Of a stretch of 59,917 nucleotides of DNA, positions 43,601-53,653 are shown piece by piece. Source of the stretch: CAYTZH01 sp964442285 (GTDB taxonomy: Bacteria; Myxococcota_A; UBA9160; JAFDET01). The first letter of the stretch is position 1; every line of letters starts with the position of its first letter. The translations under genes and the position numbers were made by a program. The notes beneath the pieces are model-generated. The model saw nothing but the letters and a program-made list of their open reading frames with translations, was not told where the DNA came from and ran no database searches. The stretch covers positions 1 through 59,917 of the forward strand of contig CAYTZH010000033.1 in NCBI GenBank assembly GCA_964442285.1, read 5' to 3'.

Positions 43601-44300
43601 GCGCACCGCCGAGAAGCTGCGGGTGCGGCAGCCCCTGGAGGCCGTGGAGATCGTGCTCGCGGATCCCGCCCTCGAGTCGGAGCTGGCCGAGCACGCGGCG
43701 CTGGTGGGCGACGAGCTGAACGTGAAGGCCGTGCACTTCGTGCCCAAGGCCGACGAGTACGTGCACTACCGGGTCAAGCCCAACTTCCGGGCCCTCGGCC
43801 CGCGGGTGGGCAAGCGCATGCCGCGGGTGAAGGCGGCGCTCGCCGAGGCGGACGGCGCCTCGCTCCTGCGCGAGCTGGAGAGCGAGGGCCGGGTGGCGCT
43901 CGCCGTGGACGGGGAGCCCCTCGCGCTCGGCCCCGACGAGCTGGAGGTGGCGCTCGAGGCGCGCGAGGGCTTCGCGGCGGCCAGCGGGCGCGCCGGCGTG
44001 GTGGTGCTGCGCACGACGCTCACGCCGGAGCTGCTGGAGGAGGGTCTCTACCGCGAGGTCCTCAACCGGGTGCAGGCCTTCCGCAAGGAGCTCGACCTCG
44101 AGTACACGGGACGGATCCGGCTCGCCCTGGAAGGTCCGGAGCGGCTGCTGGCGGCGGTGCGCCCCCGCGCGGAGGCCCTCGCTGCGGAGACCCTGGCCGT
44201 CGCGGTGCGGGTGGGCGAGCCGCCGCGGCCCGACGACCACGTCCGCGAGGTGAGCGTCGACGGCGAGACCCTGCGGCTGGGCCTGTCCCTCGCGGAATGA
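40662..44300 (+). CDS. ileS: isoleucine--tRNA ligase (long type, extra segment)
   Basis: A 1212-residue class I synthetase. The HIGH motif is HNGH at 59-62 (PPTANGLPHNGHAL). The editing domain has LLVWTTTPWTLPSN and GTGVVHAAPAFGEVDF. WFDSGSMFF and the KMSKS-type loop KESKSKGN (627-634) follow. About 120 residues separate KSKGN from GADAFRWFF (755), where roughly 20 are normal, so an extra domain-like segment of about 100 residues is present (nt 42594-42917). The anticodon-binding and C-terminal domains follow. It is the first gene of an operon with fdhD, overlapping it by ATGA. Confidence 0.96.
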   Translation: MSASRFEKVAPLVDFPAVEARIRAFWRERDVFHESLRRREGAPRWVFYEGPPTANGLPHNGHALTRVMKDVFPRYRTMRGYQVPRKAGWDTHGLPVETEVEKELRISGKAAIEAYGVERFVRRCIDSVFRYTEEWKRFTEALGFWVDLEDAYVTFHKEYVESVWWALAQLHQKGLLYRGHKVVWWWAQGGTALSAAEVGQGYKTVDDPSVYARFPLADDPETSLLVWTTTPWTLPSNMFAAVKADVPYAVVRDEGGRVVVAEALLPSLAEKAGRALPVERTLPGSELVGRRYRPPFDWYADAPGADALWRVVAADFVDLDAGTGVVHAAPAFGEVDFELLRRERESAPALPLLCAVRPDGGFDPDVAPARYAGRWVKDCDRELAAELRERSLLWHSETYRHEYPFCERSDRDPLIQYARPAWYLRTTEHVGRALDNNAAIQWFPEHIRDGRFGDFVRNNVDWALSRERYWGTPLNVWINDETGRVEMPASVDEIRARNPEAFAAFDEARAADASLSPHLVVHKPWIDAVTWTRPDEPGVYRRVPEVIDVWFDSGSMFFAQWGWPHRGEDAFRTAYPADFISEAIDQTRGWFNSLLWVSTLLFPEQSEPHPYRTCMVLGHVCDREGRKESKSKGNYTPPEVILERVRLEFAPVEPEGEAVAPGEAVIAREDYEGLDLQGESTRVRVCRGDDEGRALELALRPGRLSRRLIVLAEADRAALGVDVAPHGHQTLPREVSELAHDHRVWVEDPASRAPGADAFRWFFFASNPPWSNTRLSLGAVRALQRELPLKLRNVYAFFTLYANIDGFDPGDADCRSGRRPARERALLDRWILSERALAAARVVEHMDAYRVYEATGVLTRFVDGLSNWYVRRSRDRFWAPGLERDKLDAHWTLYECLVDAARMLAPFLPFAAEEMWRNLVCGLPDRQTLRELLARKEERADVPESVHLSDYPEPDRAAVDERLSRAMGLVRDVVSLGMQVRTAEKLRVRQPLEAVEIVLADPALESELAEHAALVGDELNVKAVHFVPKADEYVHYRVKPNFRALGPRVGKRMPRVKAALAEADGASLLRELESEGRVALAVDGEPLALGPDELEVALEAREGFAAASGRAGVVVLRTTLTPELLEEGLYREVLNRVQAFRKELDLEYTGRIRLALEGPERLLAAVRPRAEALAAETLAVAVRVGEPPRPDDHVREVSVDGETLRLGLSLAE

Positions 44301-45127
44301 GCCCGCCGGACGAGGACACCCTGCACTCGGTCCCCGTGGCGCGGGTCCGCGACGGGGCGACCACCCCGGACGAGGACGCCGTCGCCCGCGAGGAGCCCCT
44401 GGCGCTCCAGCTCGGCAGCCAGTCCCTGGCCGTGGTCATGCGCACGCCCGGCGACGACGAGGAGCTGGCCACCGGCTTCCTGGTGACCGAGCGGGTGGTG
44501 GCTTGCGCCAGCGACGTGGTGGCGGTGCGCCATTGCACCCTGGCGCCGAGTCCGGAGGCGGTCGACAACGTGATCCGGGTGACCCTGGCGCCGGAGATCG
44601 AGGTGGATCTGGACGCCCTGCGCCGCAATCTCTACGCCAGCTCGAGCTGCGGGATCTGCGGCAAGGCGACCCTCGAGAGCGTCCTGGCGGTGGCGCCGCC
44701 GCTGGACGATCCGACCCGGCTCCCGCCCGCCTTCTTCCGCGACCTCCCCGAGCAGCTGCGCCGCGGCCAGGCGACCTTCGCGCGCACCGGCGGGCTGCAT
44801 GCCGCCGCCCTGTTCCAGGCCGACGGCCGCCTCTGCGTGGTCCGGGAGGACATCGGCCGCCACAACGCCGTGGACAAGGTGGTGGGCTGGGCCGCCCGGT
44901 CCGGACGCCTGCCCCTCTCGGGACACGTGCTGCTGGTGTCGGGGCGCATCTCCTACGAGATCGTCCAGAAGGCCCTCGCCGCGCGGATCCCCGTGGTGGC
45001 CGCCGTCTCCGCCCCCTCCTCCCTCGCGGTGGACCTGGCACGGGAGGCGCGCATGGCGCTGGTGGGCTTCCTGCGGGAGGGCCGCTTCAACGTCTACGGC
45101 CATCGGGACCGGGTGGCGCCGGCGTAG
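44297..45127 (+). CDS. fdhD: formate dehydrogenase accessory sulfurtransferase FdhD
   Basis: A 276-residue FdhD. It passes sulfur from IscS to the molybdenum cofactor before insertion into formate dehydrogenases. The cysteine loop is SSSCGICGKATLE. Other family signatures are AVAREEPLALQL, PGDDEELATGFLVTE, HAAALFQADGRLCVVREDIG, RHNAVDKVVGWA and SGRISYEIVQKAL. It overlaps the ileS stop (ATGA) and lies just before its probable client enzyme. Confidence 0.96.
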   Translation: MSPPDEDTLHSVPVARVRDGATTPDEDAVAREEPLALQLGSQSLAVVMRTPGDDEELATGFLVTERVVACASDVVAVRHCTLAPSPEAVDNVIRVTLAPEIEVDLDALRRNLYASSSCGICGKATLESVLAVAPPLDDPTRLPPAFFRDLPEQLRRGQATFARTGGLHAAALFQADGRLCVVREDIGRHNAVDKVVGWAARSGRLPLSGHVLLVSGRISYEIVQKALAARIPVVAAVSAPSSLAVDLAREARMALVGFLREGRFNVYGHRDRVAPA

Positions 45128-45130
45128 TAT
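45125..45130 (+). promoter_or_regulatory. -10-like TAGTAT before the molybdoenzyme gene
   Basis: TAGTAT overlaps the fdhD stop and ends nine bases before the GTG of the next gene, again leaving no space for a ribosome-binding site. A separate leaderless transcript is possible. Confidence 0.35.
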
Positions 45131-45139
45131 CGTCGCCCC

Positions 45140-47464
45140 GTGAAGCCGCGACCCGACGAGGAGCGCCCCGCCTTGGCGGATCCCAGGGCCGCCGCAGCGG
45201 ATCCCACGCTCAGGCCCGCCGGCGGTCCGGCGGCGGCCCTGGGCGCCCTCGCCACGGTGGCCCGACGCGTGGGGCCCGTGCGGGGCCTGGCCGCGCTCCG
45301 CCACCTGAACCAGGACGGCGGCTTCGACTGCCCCGGCTGCGCCTGGCCCGACCCCGCCCGCCGCGACGCCCTCGAGTTCTGCGAGAACGGCGCCAAGCAC
45401 GTGGCCCACGAGGCCACCCGGCGCCGGGCCGATCCGGACTTCTTCGCGCGCCACCCGCTCTCGGACCTGCGCGCCCGCAGCGACCGCTGGCTCGAGGCCC
45501 AGGGCCGCCTGGCCCATCCCATGGTCCGGCGTCCCGGGACCGACCACTACGGGCCGATCTCCTGGGAGGCGGCCTTCGCCCGGGTGGCCCGACACCTGAA
45601 CGCCCTGGACGCCCCGGACCGGGTGGCGTTCTACACCTCGGGGCGGACGAGCAACGAGGCGGCCTTCCTGCTGCAGCTCTTCGCCCGGGAGCTCGGGACC
45701 AACAACCTGCCCGACTGCTCGAACCTGTGTCACGAGTCGAGCGGTGCGGCGCTCTCCCAGACCCTCGGCGTGGGCAAGGGCACCGTCGACCTCGACGACT
45801 TCGCGCAGGCCGACGCCGTGTTCGTGATCGGCCAGAACCCCGGCACGAACCACCCGCGCATGTTCACGACCCTGCTCGAGGCCCGCCGTCGGGGCTGCCG
45901 CATCGTCGCCATCAATCCGCTGCGCGAGCGCGCCCTGGTCCACTTCGCCCACCCCAAGGATCCCCGGGCCTGGCTCGGCCAGGGCACGCCGATCGCCGAC
46001 CTCTACCTGCCGGTGCGCGTGGGGGGCGACGTGGCGCTGCTCAAGGCGCTGCAGAAGGCGGTGCTCGAGGCCGAGTCCGAGCGGCCCGGTCGGGTGCTCG
46101 ACGCGGCGTTCATCCGCAGCTGCACCGAGGGCTTCGAGGCCTGGCGCGAGGACCTCGGGCGCCAGCCCTGGGACGCGCTGCTCGAGGCCAGCGGGATCTC
46201 CCGCGAGGCGGTGGACCGGGCGGCGGCGATCTACACCGAATCGGAGCGGGTGATCGTGTGCTGGGCCATGGGGCTCACGCAGCACGTGCACGCCATCGCC
46301 AACATCCAGGAGATCGTGAACCTGGCGCTGCTGCGGGGCAACGTCGGCCGGCCCGGCGCGGGCCTGTGTCCGGTGCGGGGCCACAGCAACGTGCAGGGCG
46401 ATCGCACCATGGGCATCACGACCCGGCCGTCGCCCACCTTCCTCGGCCGCCTCGGCGCCGAGTTCGGATTCCCGCCGCCGCGACGCCCGGGCCTCGACAG
46501 CGTCGGGACCATCCGGGCCCTGGCGGAGGGACGCCTGCGGGTGCTCTTCTGCATGGGGGGCAACTTCGCCGCGGCCTCGCCGGATCTCGCGCACACCGCG
46601 GACGCCCTGGGTCGGGCCGATCTCGCGGTCCACGTGGCGACGACCCTGAACCGCACCCACGTGGTGGCGGGGGCGGAGTCGATCCTGCTGCCCTGTCTCG
46701 GTCGCAGCGAGCGCGACGTGCAGGGCGGGCGGCCGCAGTTCGTGACCGTCGAGAACTCGATGAGCGTCGTGCATCGCTCGGAAGGCCGGCTCGCGCCCGC
46801 CTCCCCGCAGCTGCGCAGCGAGCCCGCCATCGTGGCCGGCCTGGCGGAGGCGGTCCTGGGGCCCCGGAGCCGCGTGCCCTGGCAGGCGCTCGCCCTCGAC
46901 TACGACCGCATCCGCGAGCGGATCGCCCGGGTGGTGCCGGGCTGCGAGGACATGAATCGGCGGGTGCGGGCGCCCGGCGGCTTCCGGCTGCCCAATGGGG
47001 CCCGCGAGCGGCGCTTCGACACGCCCGTGGGGCGGGCGCGCTTCACCCGGCATCCGCTGCCCCGTTTCGATCTGGGCCCGGGCGAGTGGCTGATGACCAC
47101 CCTGCGCAGCCACGATCAGTTCAACACCACGGTCTACAGCGACGACGATCGCTACCGCGGTGTCTTCGGCGATCGCCGCGTGGTGCTGCTGCACCCGGAC
47201 GATGCGGCGGAGGCGGGCTTCTCGCCCGATCAGCGCGTCGACGTGGCCAGTCACTTCAGGGGCGTCACGCGCCGGGTGGAGGGCTTCCGCGTGCACCTCT
47301 ACGACGTGCCGCGTCGCTGCGCGGCCATGTACTTCCCCGAGGCCAACCCGCTGGTTCCGGTGGACCAGCTGGCGGAGGCGAGTGGCACGCCGGCCTACAA
47401 GTCCGTGGTGATCCGGCTGACGCCCGTCTCGCCGGAGCCCGAGTCGCTATCCTCGGCGCCGTGA
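45140..47464 (+). CDS. FdhF/YdeP-family molybdopterin oxidoreductase
   Basis: A 774-residue molybdopterin enzyme of the YdeP branch of formate-dehydrogenase-like proteins. The N-terminal motif GGFDCPGCAWPDP and EFCENGAKHVAHEATRR replace the usual [4Fe-4S] CxxC site. DCSNLCHESSGAALSQTLG, FVIGQNPGTNHPRM, RGHSNVQGDRTMGI and the C-terminal RSHDQFNTTVYSDDDRYRG are molybdopterin-binding elements. YdeP is linked to acid resistance in E. coli; its substrate is not settled. Adjacent fdhD suggests its cofactor needs sulfuration. The GTG may be read leaderless. Confidence 0.93.
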   Translation: MKPRPDEERPALADPRAAAADPTLRPAGGPAAALGALATVARRVGPVRGLAALRHLNQDGGFDCPGCAWPDPARRDALEFCENGAKHVAHEATRRRADPDFFARHPLSDLRARSDRWLEAQGRLAHPMVRRPGTDHYGPISWEAAFARVARHLNALDAPDRVAFYTSGRTSNEAAFLLQLFARELGTNNLPDCSNLCHESSGAALSQTLGVGKGTVDLDDFAQADAVFVIGQNPGTNHPRMFTTLLEARRRGCRIVAINPLRERALVHFAHPKDPRAWLGQGTPIADLYLPVRVGGDVALLKALQKAVLEAESERPGRVLDAAFIRSCTEGFEAWREDLGRQPWDALLEASGISREAVDRAAAIYTESERVIVCWAMGLTQHVHAIANIQEIVNLALLRGNVGRPGAGLCPVRGHSNVQGDRTMGITTRPSPTFLGRLGAEFGFPPPRRPGLDSVGTIRALAEGRLRVLFCMGGNFAAASPDLAHTADALGRADLAVHVATTLNRTHVVAGAESILLPCLGRSERDVQGGRPQFVTVENSMSVVHRSEGRLAPASPQLRSEPAIVAGLAEAVLGPRSRVPWQALALDYDRIRERIARVVPGCEDMNRRVRAPGGFRLPNGARERRFDTPVGRARFTRHPLPRFDLGPGEWLMTTLRSHDQFNTTVYSDDDRYRGVFGDRRVVLLHPDDAAEAGFSPDQRVDVASHFRGVTRRVEGFRVHLYDVPRRCAAMYFPEANPLVPVDQLAEASGTPAYKSVVIRLTPVSPEPESLSSAP
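47448..47453 (+). promoter_or_regulatory. -10-like TATCCT before ltaE
   Basis: TATCCT ends seven bases before the GTG of the threonine aldolase gene, inside the end of the molybdoenzyme gene. This fits a leaderless transcript or is incidental to the GTGA overlap. Confidence 0.3.
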
Positions 47465-48483
47465 AGATCCTCGACTTCCGAAGCGACACCGTGACGCGTC
47501 CCACGGACGCCATGCGCGATGCCATGGCCAAGGCGCCCGTGGGCGACGACGTCCACGGCGAGGATCCCAGCGTGAACCGCCTGCAGGCCCTGGCCGCCGA
47601 GCGCCTCGGCACGGAGGCGGCGCTCTTCGTGCCCTCGGGCACCATGGCCAACCAGGCCTCCCTGCTGGCCTGGACCCGGCCCGGCGACGTGGTGCTGGCC
47701 GGGCGCGGGGCCCACGTGCGGCTGTGGGAGGCCGGGGGCGCGGCGGCCCTGGCCGGGGTCCAGATCCAGGAGCTGGGGGAGGGCGGCCTGTTCGACGCCG
47801 ACGACCTGGCCCCGGCCCTCCCGCCCGCGGACGTCCACTACGCCCCGGTCCGGCTGGTCTGCGTCGAGAACACCCACAACCGCTCCGGGGGGCGGGTGTT
47901 CCCCCTGGACGCGATCCGCGGCATCGCGGCGGTGGCGCGCGCGCACGGCCTCGCCCTCCATCTGGACGGGGCGCGCCTGTTCAACGCGGAGGTCGCCACC
48001 GGGGTTCCGGCCGCCACCTGGGCCGAGCCCTTCGACAGCGTCGCCTTCTGCCTCTCGAAGGGGCTGGGCGCGCCGGTGGGCTCGCTGGTCTGCGGCTCCG
48101 CCGAGGCCATCGAGCGCATCCACCGCTTCCGCAAGATGCTCGGCGGCGGGATGCGCCAGGCCGGCATCCTGGCCGCGGCGGGGATCCACGCCCTCGAGCA
48201 CCATGTGGAGCGCCTCGCCCGGGACCACGCCCATGCGCGTCGCCTGGCCGAGGGCCTGGCGGCCCTCGGCCTCCCGCCCGAGGCGCCGCCGGAGACCAAC
48301 ATGGTCTTCTTCCGGGCGCCCGACGAGCGGAGCTTCCTGCGCGAGACCCGCGCTCGCGAGGTGCTCATCGACCCGATCGCGCCGGGGATCCTGCGGGCGG
48401 TCACCCACCTGGAGCTGGACGCGGACGACGTGGAGGACGCCCTGGGCCGCATCGCCGAGGCCCTCGGCGTCCTGCGCGACTAG
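47461..48483 (+). CDS. ltaE: low-specificity L-threonine aldolase
   Basis: A 340-residue PLP enzyme that cleaves L-threonine or allo-threonine to glycine and acetaldehyde. Family motifs are LDFRSDTVTRPTDAMR at the start, GDDVHGEDPSVNRLQ, FVPSGTMANQASLL, VENTHNRSGGRVFP, LHLDGARLFNA with the PLP-binding Asp, and FCLSKGLGAPVGS with the Schiff-base Lys. The GTG overlaps the molybdoenzyme stop by four bases. Its length is normal. Confidence 0.95.
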   Translation: MKILDFRSDTVTRPTDAMRDAMAKAPVGDDVHGEDPSVNRLQALAAERLGTEAALFVPSGTMANQASLLAWTRPGDVVLAGRGAHVRLWEAGGAAALAGVQIQELGEGGLFDADDLAPALPPADVHYAPVRLVCVENTHNRSGGRVFPLDAIRGIAAVARAHGLALHLDGARLFNAEVATGVPAATWAEPFDSVAFCLSKGLGAPVGSLVCGSAEAIERIHRFRKMLGGGMRQAGILAAAGIHALEHHVERLARDHAHARRLAEGLAALGLPPEAPPETNMVFFRAPDERSFLRETRAREVLIDPIAPGILRAVTHLELDADDVEDALGRIAEALGVLRD

Positions 48484-48548
48484 CCCGCCGCGGTCGCGAT
48501 CCCCGGGGGGCTTCAAGGCCCGAGCGGCGCGCGCCGATCTGCGGGCCC

Positions 48549-50045
<1,497 letters not shown>

Positions 50046-50126
50046 GTGACGGGCGGCCGTCCTTGCCCCGGGCGGGGCGGGGCTGCGGCGCTACTCTCCG
50101 ACGCCGTCCGATTGGGAGGTGGTCCG

Positions 50127-51188
50127 ATGTCCGATCCGTCCTGCCCGTTCGCGCGGGCCCTCGCCCCGTGCCTGCTCGTCGCCGCCGTCCTGGCCCTGTC
50201 CCCGGCGGTCGGCGCGGCGGACCCGCTCCAGGAGCGCGCCAGGGCCGTCTTCGGCGTGCTCCCGGCCGAGGCGGCCAGCGAGACGAACCCCGTCACGCCC
50301 GAGAAGATCGAGCTGGGCCGGAAGCTCTACTACGACGGCCGGCTCTCGATCAGCGGCACGATCTCCTGCAACTCCTGCCATCAGCTCGACCGCCACGGCG
50401 TCGACAACGAGCCCACCTCTCCCGGACACGAGGGGGTCCGCGGCGAGCGCAACTCCCCAACGGTCTACAACGCGGCGTTCCACCTGGCCCAGTTCTGGGA
50501 TGGCCGCGCGGCCGACGTGGAGGAGCAGGCCAAGGGGCCCATCCTCAACCCGGTGGAGATGGGCATGCCCGACGAGGCCTCCGTGCTCCGGGTGCTCGAC
50601 GCGATCCCGGGCTACGGGCCCCTGTTCGCGGCGGCCTTCCCGGACGAGAAGGACCCCGTCACCTACGACAACGTCGCGCGGGCCATCGGCGCCTTCGAGC
50701 GGCGCCTGGTGACGCCCTCCCGCTTCGACGCCTGGCTCGAGGGCGACGCCGACGCGCTCACCGCGGCGGAGAAGCAGGGCCTCGAGACCTTCATGGACAC
50801 CGGCTGCGTCTCCTGCCACAGCGGCGCCCTGGTGGGCGGTCAGATGTACCAGAAGCTCGGCGTCTTCGAGCCCTTCCCCACCCAGGACACGGGACGCCAG
50901 AGCGTCACGGGCGACCTCGAGGAGGAGTACTTCTTCAAGGTCCCGTCGCTGCGCAACGTGGCCAGGACGGCGCCGTACTTCCACGACGGGAAGGTGGCGA
51001 CGCTGGCCCTCGCGATCCGCCTGATGGGTCGCTACCAGCTCGGCAAGAGCCTGACCTCGTCCGAGGTCGCGTCCATCGAGGCCTTCCTGAACGCGCTCAC
51101 GGGGGAGATCCCGGAGGCGTACGTGGCGAAGCCGGAGCTCCCCGCCGACGGGCCGCAGATGCCCCAGCCGGGCGCCAGGGGCGGCTGA
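50127..51188 (+). CDS. dihaem cytochrome c peroxidase (MauG/CcpA family)
   Basis: A 353-residue exported dihaem protein. The signal peptide is hydrophobic (LLVAAVLALSPAVGA), followed by LGRKLYYDGRLSISGTISC. Haem-attachment sites are CNSCH and CVSCH. FKVPSLRNVARTAPYFHDG is the conserved family block near the second haem. It reduces hydrogen peroxide or catalyses MauG-like oxidation in the periplasm. The ATG at 50127 was chosen for the GGGAGGTGG upstream and the signal peptide. Its partner cytochrome is not in view. Confidence 0.94.
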   Translation: MSDPSCPFARALAPCLLVAAVLALSPAVGAADPLQERARAVFGVLPAEAASETNPVTPEKIELGRKLYYDGRLSISGTISCNSCHQLDRHGVDNEPTSPGHEGVRGERNSPTVYNAAFHLAQFWDGRAADVEEQAKGPILNPVEMGMPDEASVLRVLDAIPGYGPLFAAAFPDEKDPVTYDNVARAIGAFERRLVTPSRFDAWLEGDADALTAAEKQGLETFMDTGCVSCHSGALVGGQMYQKLGVFEPFPTQDTGRQSVTGDLEEEYFFKVPSLRNVARTAPYFHDGKVATLALAIRLMGRYQLGKSLTSSEVASIEAFLNALTGEIPEAYVAKPELPADGPQMPQPGARGG

Positions 51189-51209
51189 GCCGGCCGACGA
51201 CCCGCGGCG

Positions 51210-52085
51210 ATGCCCGAGCTGCCGGAGGTCGAGGTGACGCGCCGGCGGATCGCGCCGGTCCTGGTGGGGCGCCGCATCCGTCGCGTCCGGACCACCGCAC
51301 CGAGCTACTTCTTCCTGACACCGCCACGGGTCCTGGGCCGCGCGCTGGCCGAGCGCTGCGTGGCGTCCCTGGACCGCCGAGGCAAGTACCTGGTGGCGTC
51401 CCTGGACGACGGCAGCCGGTTGGTGCTCCACCTGGGCATGACCGGGCAGCTCTTCTCCGGCGACACCACCAGCCCGCGCCTGCTCTCCGCCAGCGCCCGC
51501 GCCGCGCTCCCGCCGGAGGCCCAGCGCCGCTTCCGCCCCGACCGCCACACCCACCTGCGGCTGGAGTTCGACGACGGGGGGCCGGAGGTCTACCTGCGCG
51601 ACGTGCGCAAGTTCGGCAAGGTCCTGCTGGCGCGGCCGGGCGAGGTCGTGGAGCGCCTGGAGCGGCTCGGCGAGGACGCGCTCGAGGCCCGGGGCGGGAC
51701 GCTCTTCCGGGCCTCCCGCGGGCGGCGGGTCCCGGTGAAGGCGCTGCTGTTGGACCAGGCGGTGGTCGCCGGGGTCGGCAACATCTACGCCGACGAAGGT
51801 CTGTTCCTGGCCGGCGTCCGGCCGACCCGGCGGGCCGGGGCCCTGGCCCGGGCGCGCTGCGACGCCATCGTCGAGGGGGTGCAACGGGTGATGCTCCGCT
51901 CGATCGAGACCGGCGGCTCCAGCATCAGCGACTTCGTCGGGCCCGACGGTCGCGACGGCCACTACCAGGACGAGCGCCGGGTCTACGCCCGCGCCGGGCT
52001 TCCCTGCCGCAGCTGCGAGGGCGCCATCCGCCGGATCGTGATCGCCCAGCGCGCGACCCACTACTGCCCCGCGTGTCAGCGATGA
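51210..52085 (+). CDS. mutM: bifunctional DNA-formamidopyrimidine glycosylase/AP lyase
   Basis: A 291-residue Fpg/MutM base-excision repair enzyme removing 8-oxoguanine. The N-terminal PELPEVEVTRRRI gives the catalytic Pro2-Glu3. LDRRGKYLVASLD and LVLHLGMTGQLF belong to the N-terminal sandwich. The helix-two-turn-helix has QAVVAGVGNIYADEGLF, and the C-terminal zinc finger is CRSC and CPACQ. An insertion (STRPRLLSASARAAL-like, about 90-110) is modestly longer than in E. coli. The rqcH gene follows seven bases later. Confidence 0.96.
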   Translation: MPELPEVEVTRRRIAPVLVGRRIRRVRTTAPSYFFLTPPRVLGRALAERCVASLDRRGKYLVASLDDGSRLVLHLGMTGQLFSGDTTSPRLLSASARAALPPEAQRRFRPDRHTHLRLEFDDGGPEVYLRDVRKFGKVLLARPGEVVERLERLGEDALEARGGTLFRASRGRRVPVKALLLDQAVVAGVGNIYADEGLFLAGVRPTRRAGALARARCDAIVEGVQRVMLRSIETGGSSISDFVGPDGRDGHYQDERRVYARAGLPCRSCEGAIRRIVIAQRATHYCPACQR

Positions 52086-52092
52086 TCCGCCC

Positions 52093-53613
52093 GTGCTGAG
52101 CCTGGCCGAGCTGCGGCGGGTCGCCCGGGTGCTGGCCCCGTCGCTGCGGGAGGCCCGCGTCGAGAAGTGGATCCAGCCGGGGGACGACGGCCTGGTCGTC
52201 TGCTTGAAGGACGTGGAGGGCGCTCCCGAGGGCCGTCGGGTGCTGCTGCTCTCGTGCCGGCCCGGCACCGCCCGGGTCTCGCTGCTGGCCGAGCGCCCCA
52301 AGGCGCCGCGGGTGCCGCCGCGCTTCGTGGAGTTCCTGCGCGCGAACCTCGGTCGCCCCCGGGTGAAGGACGTCCGCATCGTGGACGGCGACCGCCAGCT
52401 GGCCCTGGTGCTCGAGGGCAAGGGCGGCCGCTTCGATCTGCTGCTCTCGCTGCTCGGTCCCCGGAGCAATCTCTACCTGGTGGACGGCGCGGGGCGGCTG
52501 CGCGCGAGCCTGCGGCCGTTGGACAAGACGCGGCGCGACCTCCGCGTGGGGGAGCCCTGGCGCAGTCCCGAATCCGGCGCGCCGTCGGAGGGCGGGGACC
52601 GCTGGGCCGCGGTGGAGGATGCGACGCTGCTCGAGGCGGTCGAGGTCGACTACGCGGCCCGCGAGCGCGAGGAGCAGGGCGACGAGCGGGCGCGGCGGCT
52701 GGCGAGCGTCGCGGCCCGGGAGGCGGCGCGCATCGAGCGCAAGCTGGCGTCGCTGCGGCGGGACCTGGAGGCGGCCCAGGGGGTGGACGAGGACCGGCGT
52801 CGGGGCCAGCTCCTGATGGCGATGCTGGGCGAGGTGCCGCCCGGCGCCGAAGCCGTGGAGGCGCGCGACTGGGAGAGCGGGGAGACGGTGCGCATCGCGC
52901 TGGACCCGGCGCTGCCGGCCCGCGAGAACGCGGAGCGGCTGTTCCGCCGGGCCCGCAAACGCGCCCGCTCGGTCGGACCGCTGGAGGCCCAGATCGCCGG
53001 CCTCTCGGCCGACCTCCAGGCGGTCGGAGCGCTTCGCGACGAGCTCGAGGCCCTGCAGCGCGCCGCCGGCGGGCAGCCCGACCCCGAGGGCCTGGCCCGG
53101 CTGGCAGAGACGCCGCCGGCCGCGCGCCTGCTCGAGCGCGCCGAGCGGCGCGGCGGGAGTCCCGAGCGGGGCGCCGCCGGCGATCGACCCCAGGGGCCCT
53201 TCGCGGACCTGGCGCCGCGCCTGCGCCCGCGTCGCTATCCCACGGCGGCCGGCCTCGAGATCTGGGTGGGACGCAGCGACGAGGGCAACGACCATCTCAC
53301 CACCCGTCTCGCCCGAGGCAAGGACCTCTTCCTCCACCTGGACGGATCTCCCGGCAGCCATGTGGTCCTGCGCACCCAGGGTCGCAACGATCCCCCGTCC
53401 GAGGCGCTGCTGGACGCCGCGGAGCTGGCGGTCCACTTCTCGAAGCAGCGGGATACCACCCGGGCCGACGTCCACGTGGCGCCCATCCACCAGGTGAGCA
53501 AGCCCCGCGGCGCGAAACCTGGCCTGGTGTACGTCACCGGCGGGCGTTCCCTGCATCTGCGACGCGACCCGGAGCGGCTGCGCCGCCTCCTGGAGGCGCG
53601 TCTGGACGACTGA
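52093..53613 (+). CDS. rqcH: Rqc2/RqcH-like NFACT ribosome quality control protein
   Basis: A 506-residue NFACT protein. The N-terminal NFACT-N domain (1-160) includes D100-R101 in VDGDRQLAL, corresponding to the DR pair needed for tRNA-Ala use in Bacillus RqcH. HhH and coiled-coil parts follow (RARRLASVAAREAARIERKL; LEAQIAGLSADLQAV). The C-terminal NFACT-R has WVGRSDEGNDHLTTRLA, DLFLHLDGSPGSHVVLR and AVHFSKQRDTTRADVHVAP. It should bind stalled 50S subunits and add C-terminal alanine tails. Such proteins are less usual in Gram-negatives. The GTG start is eight bases after mutM. Confidence 0.9.
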   Translation: MLSLAELRRVARVLAPSLREARVEKWIQPGDDGLVVCLKDVEGAPEGRRVLLLSCRPGTARVSLLAERPKAPRVPPRFVEFLRANLGRPRVKDVRIVDGDRQLALVLEGKGGRFDLLLSLLGPRSNLYLVDGAGRLRASLRPLDKTRRDLRVGEPWRSPESGAPSEGGDRWAAVEDATLLEAVEVDYAAREREEQGDERARRLASVAAREAARIERKLASLRRDLEAAQGVDEDRRRGQLLMAMLGEVPPGAEAVEARDWESGETVRIALDPALPARENAERLFRRARKRARSVGPLEAQIAGLSADLQAVGALRDELEALQRAAGGQPDPEGLARLAETPPAARLLERAERRGGSPERGAAGDRPQGPFADLAPRLRPRRYPTAAGLEIWVGRSDEGNDHLTTRLARGKDLFLHLDGSPGSHVVLRTQGRNDPPSEALLDAAELAVHFSKQRDTTRADVHVAPIHQVSKPRGAKPGLVYVTGGRSLHLRRDPERLRRLLEARLDD

Positions 53614-53653
53614 GCTTCGGGCCTCGGCTACAGTGCGAGCGCGGGGTCGAGAC

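Noticed and set aside
40349..45127. 1592-residue rightward open frame
   Set aside because: Only its last 276 residues are a gene (fdhD). The rest is a shadow of ileS and pqqB in very GC-rich DNA.
50063..50084. GCCCC/GGGGC hairpin upstream of the dihaem peroxidase gene
   Set aside because: Only five pairs in a G/C-only stretch; expected by chance at this composition.
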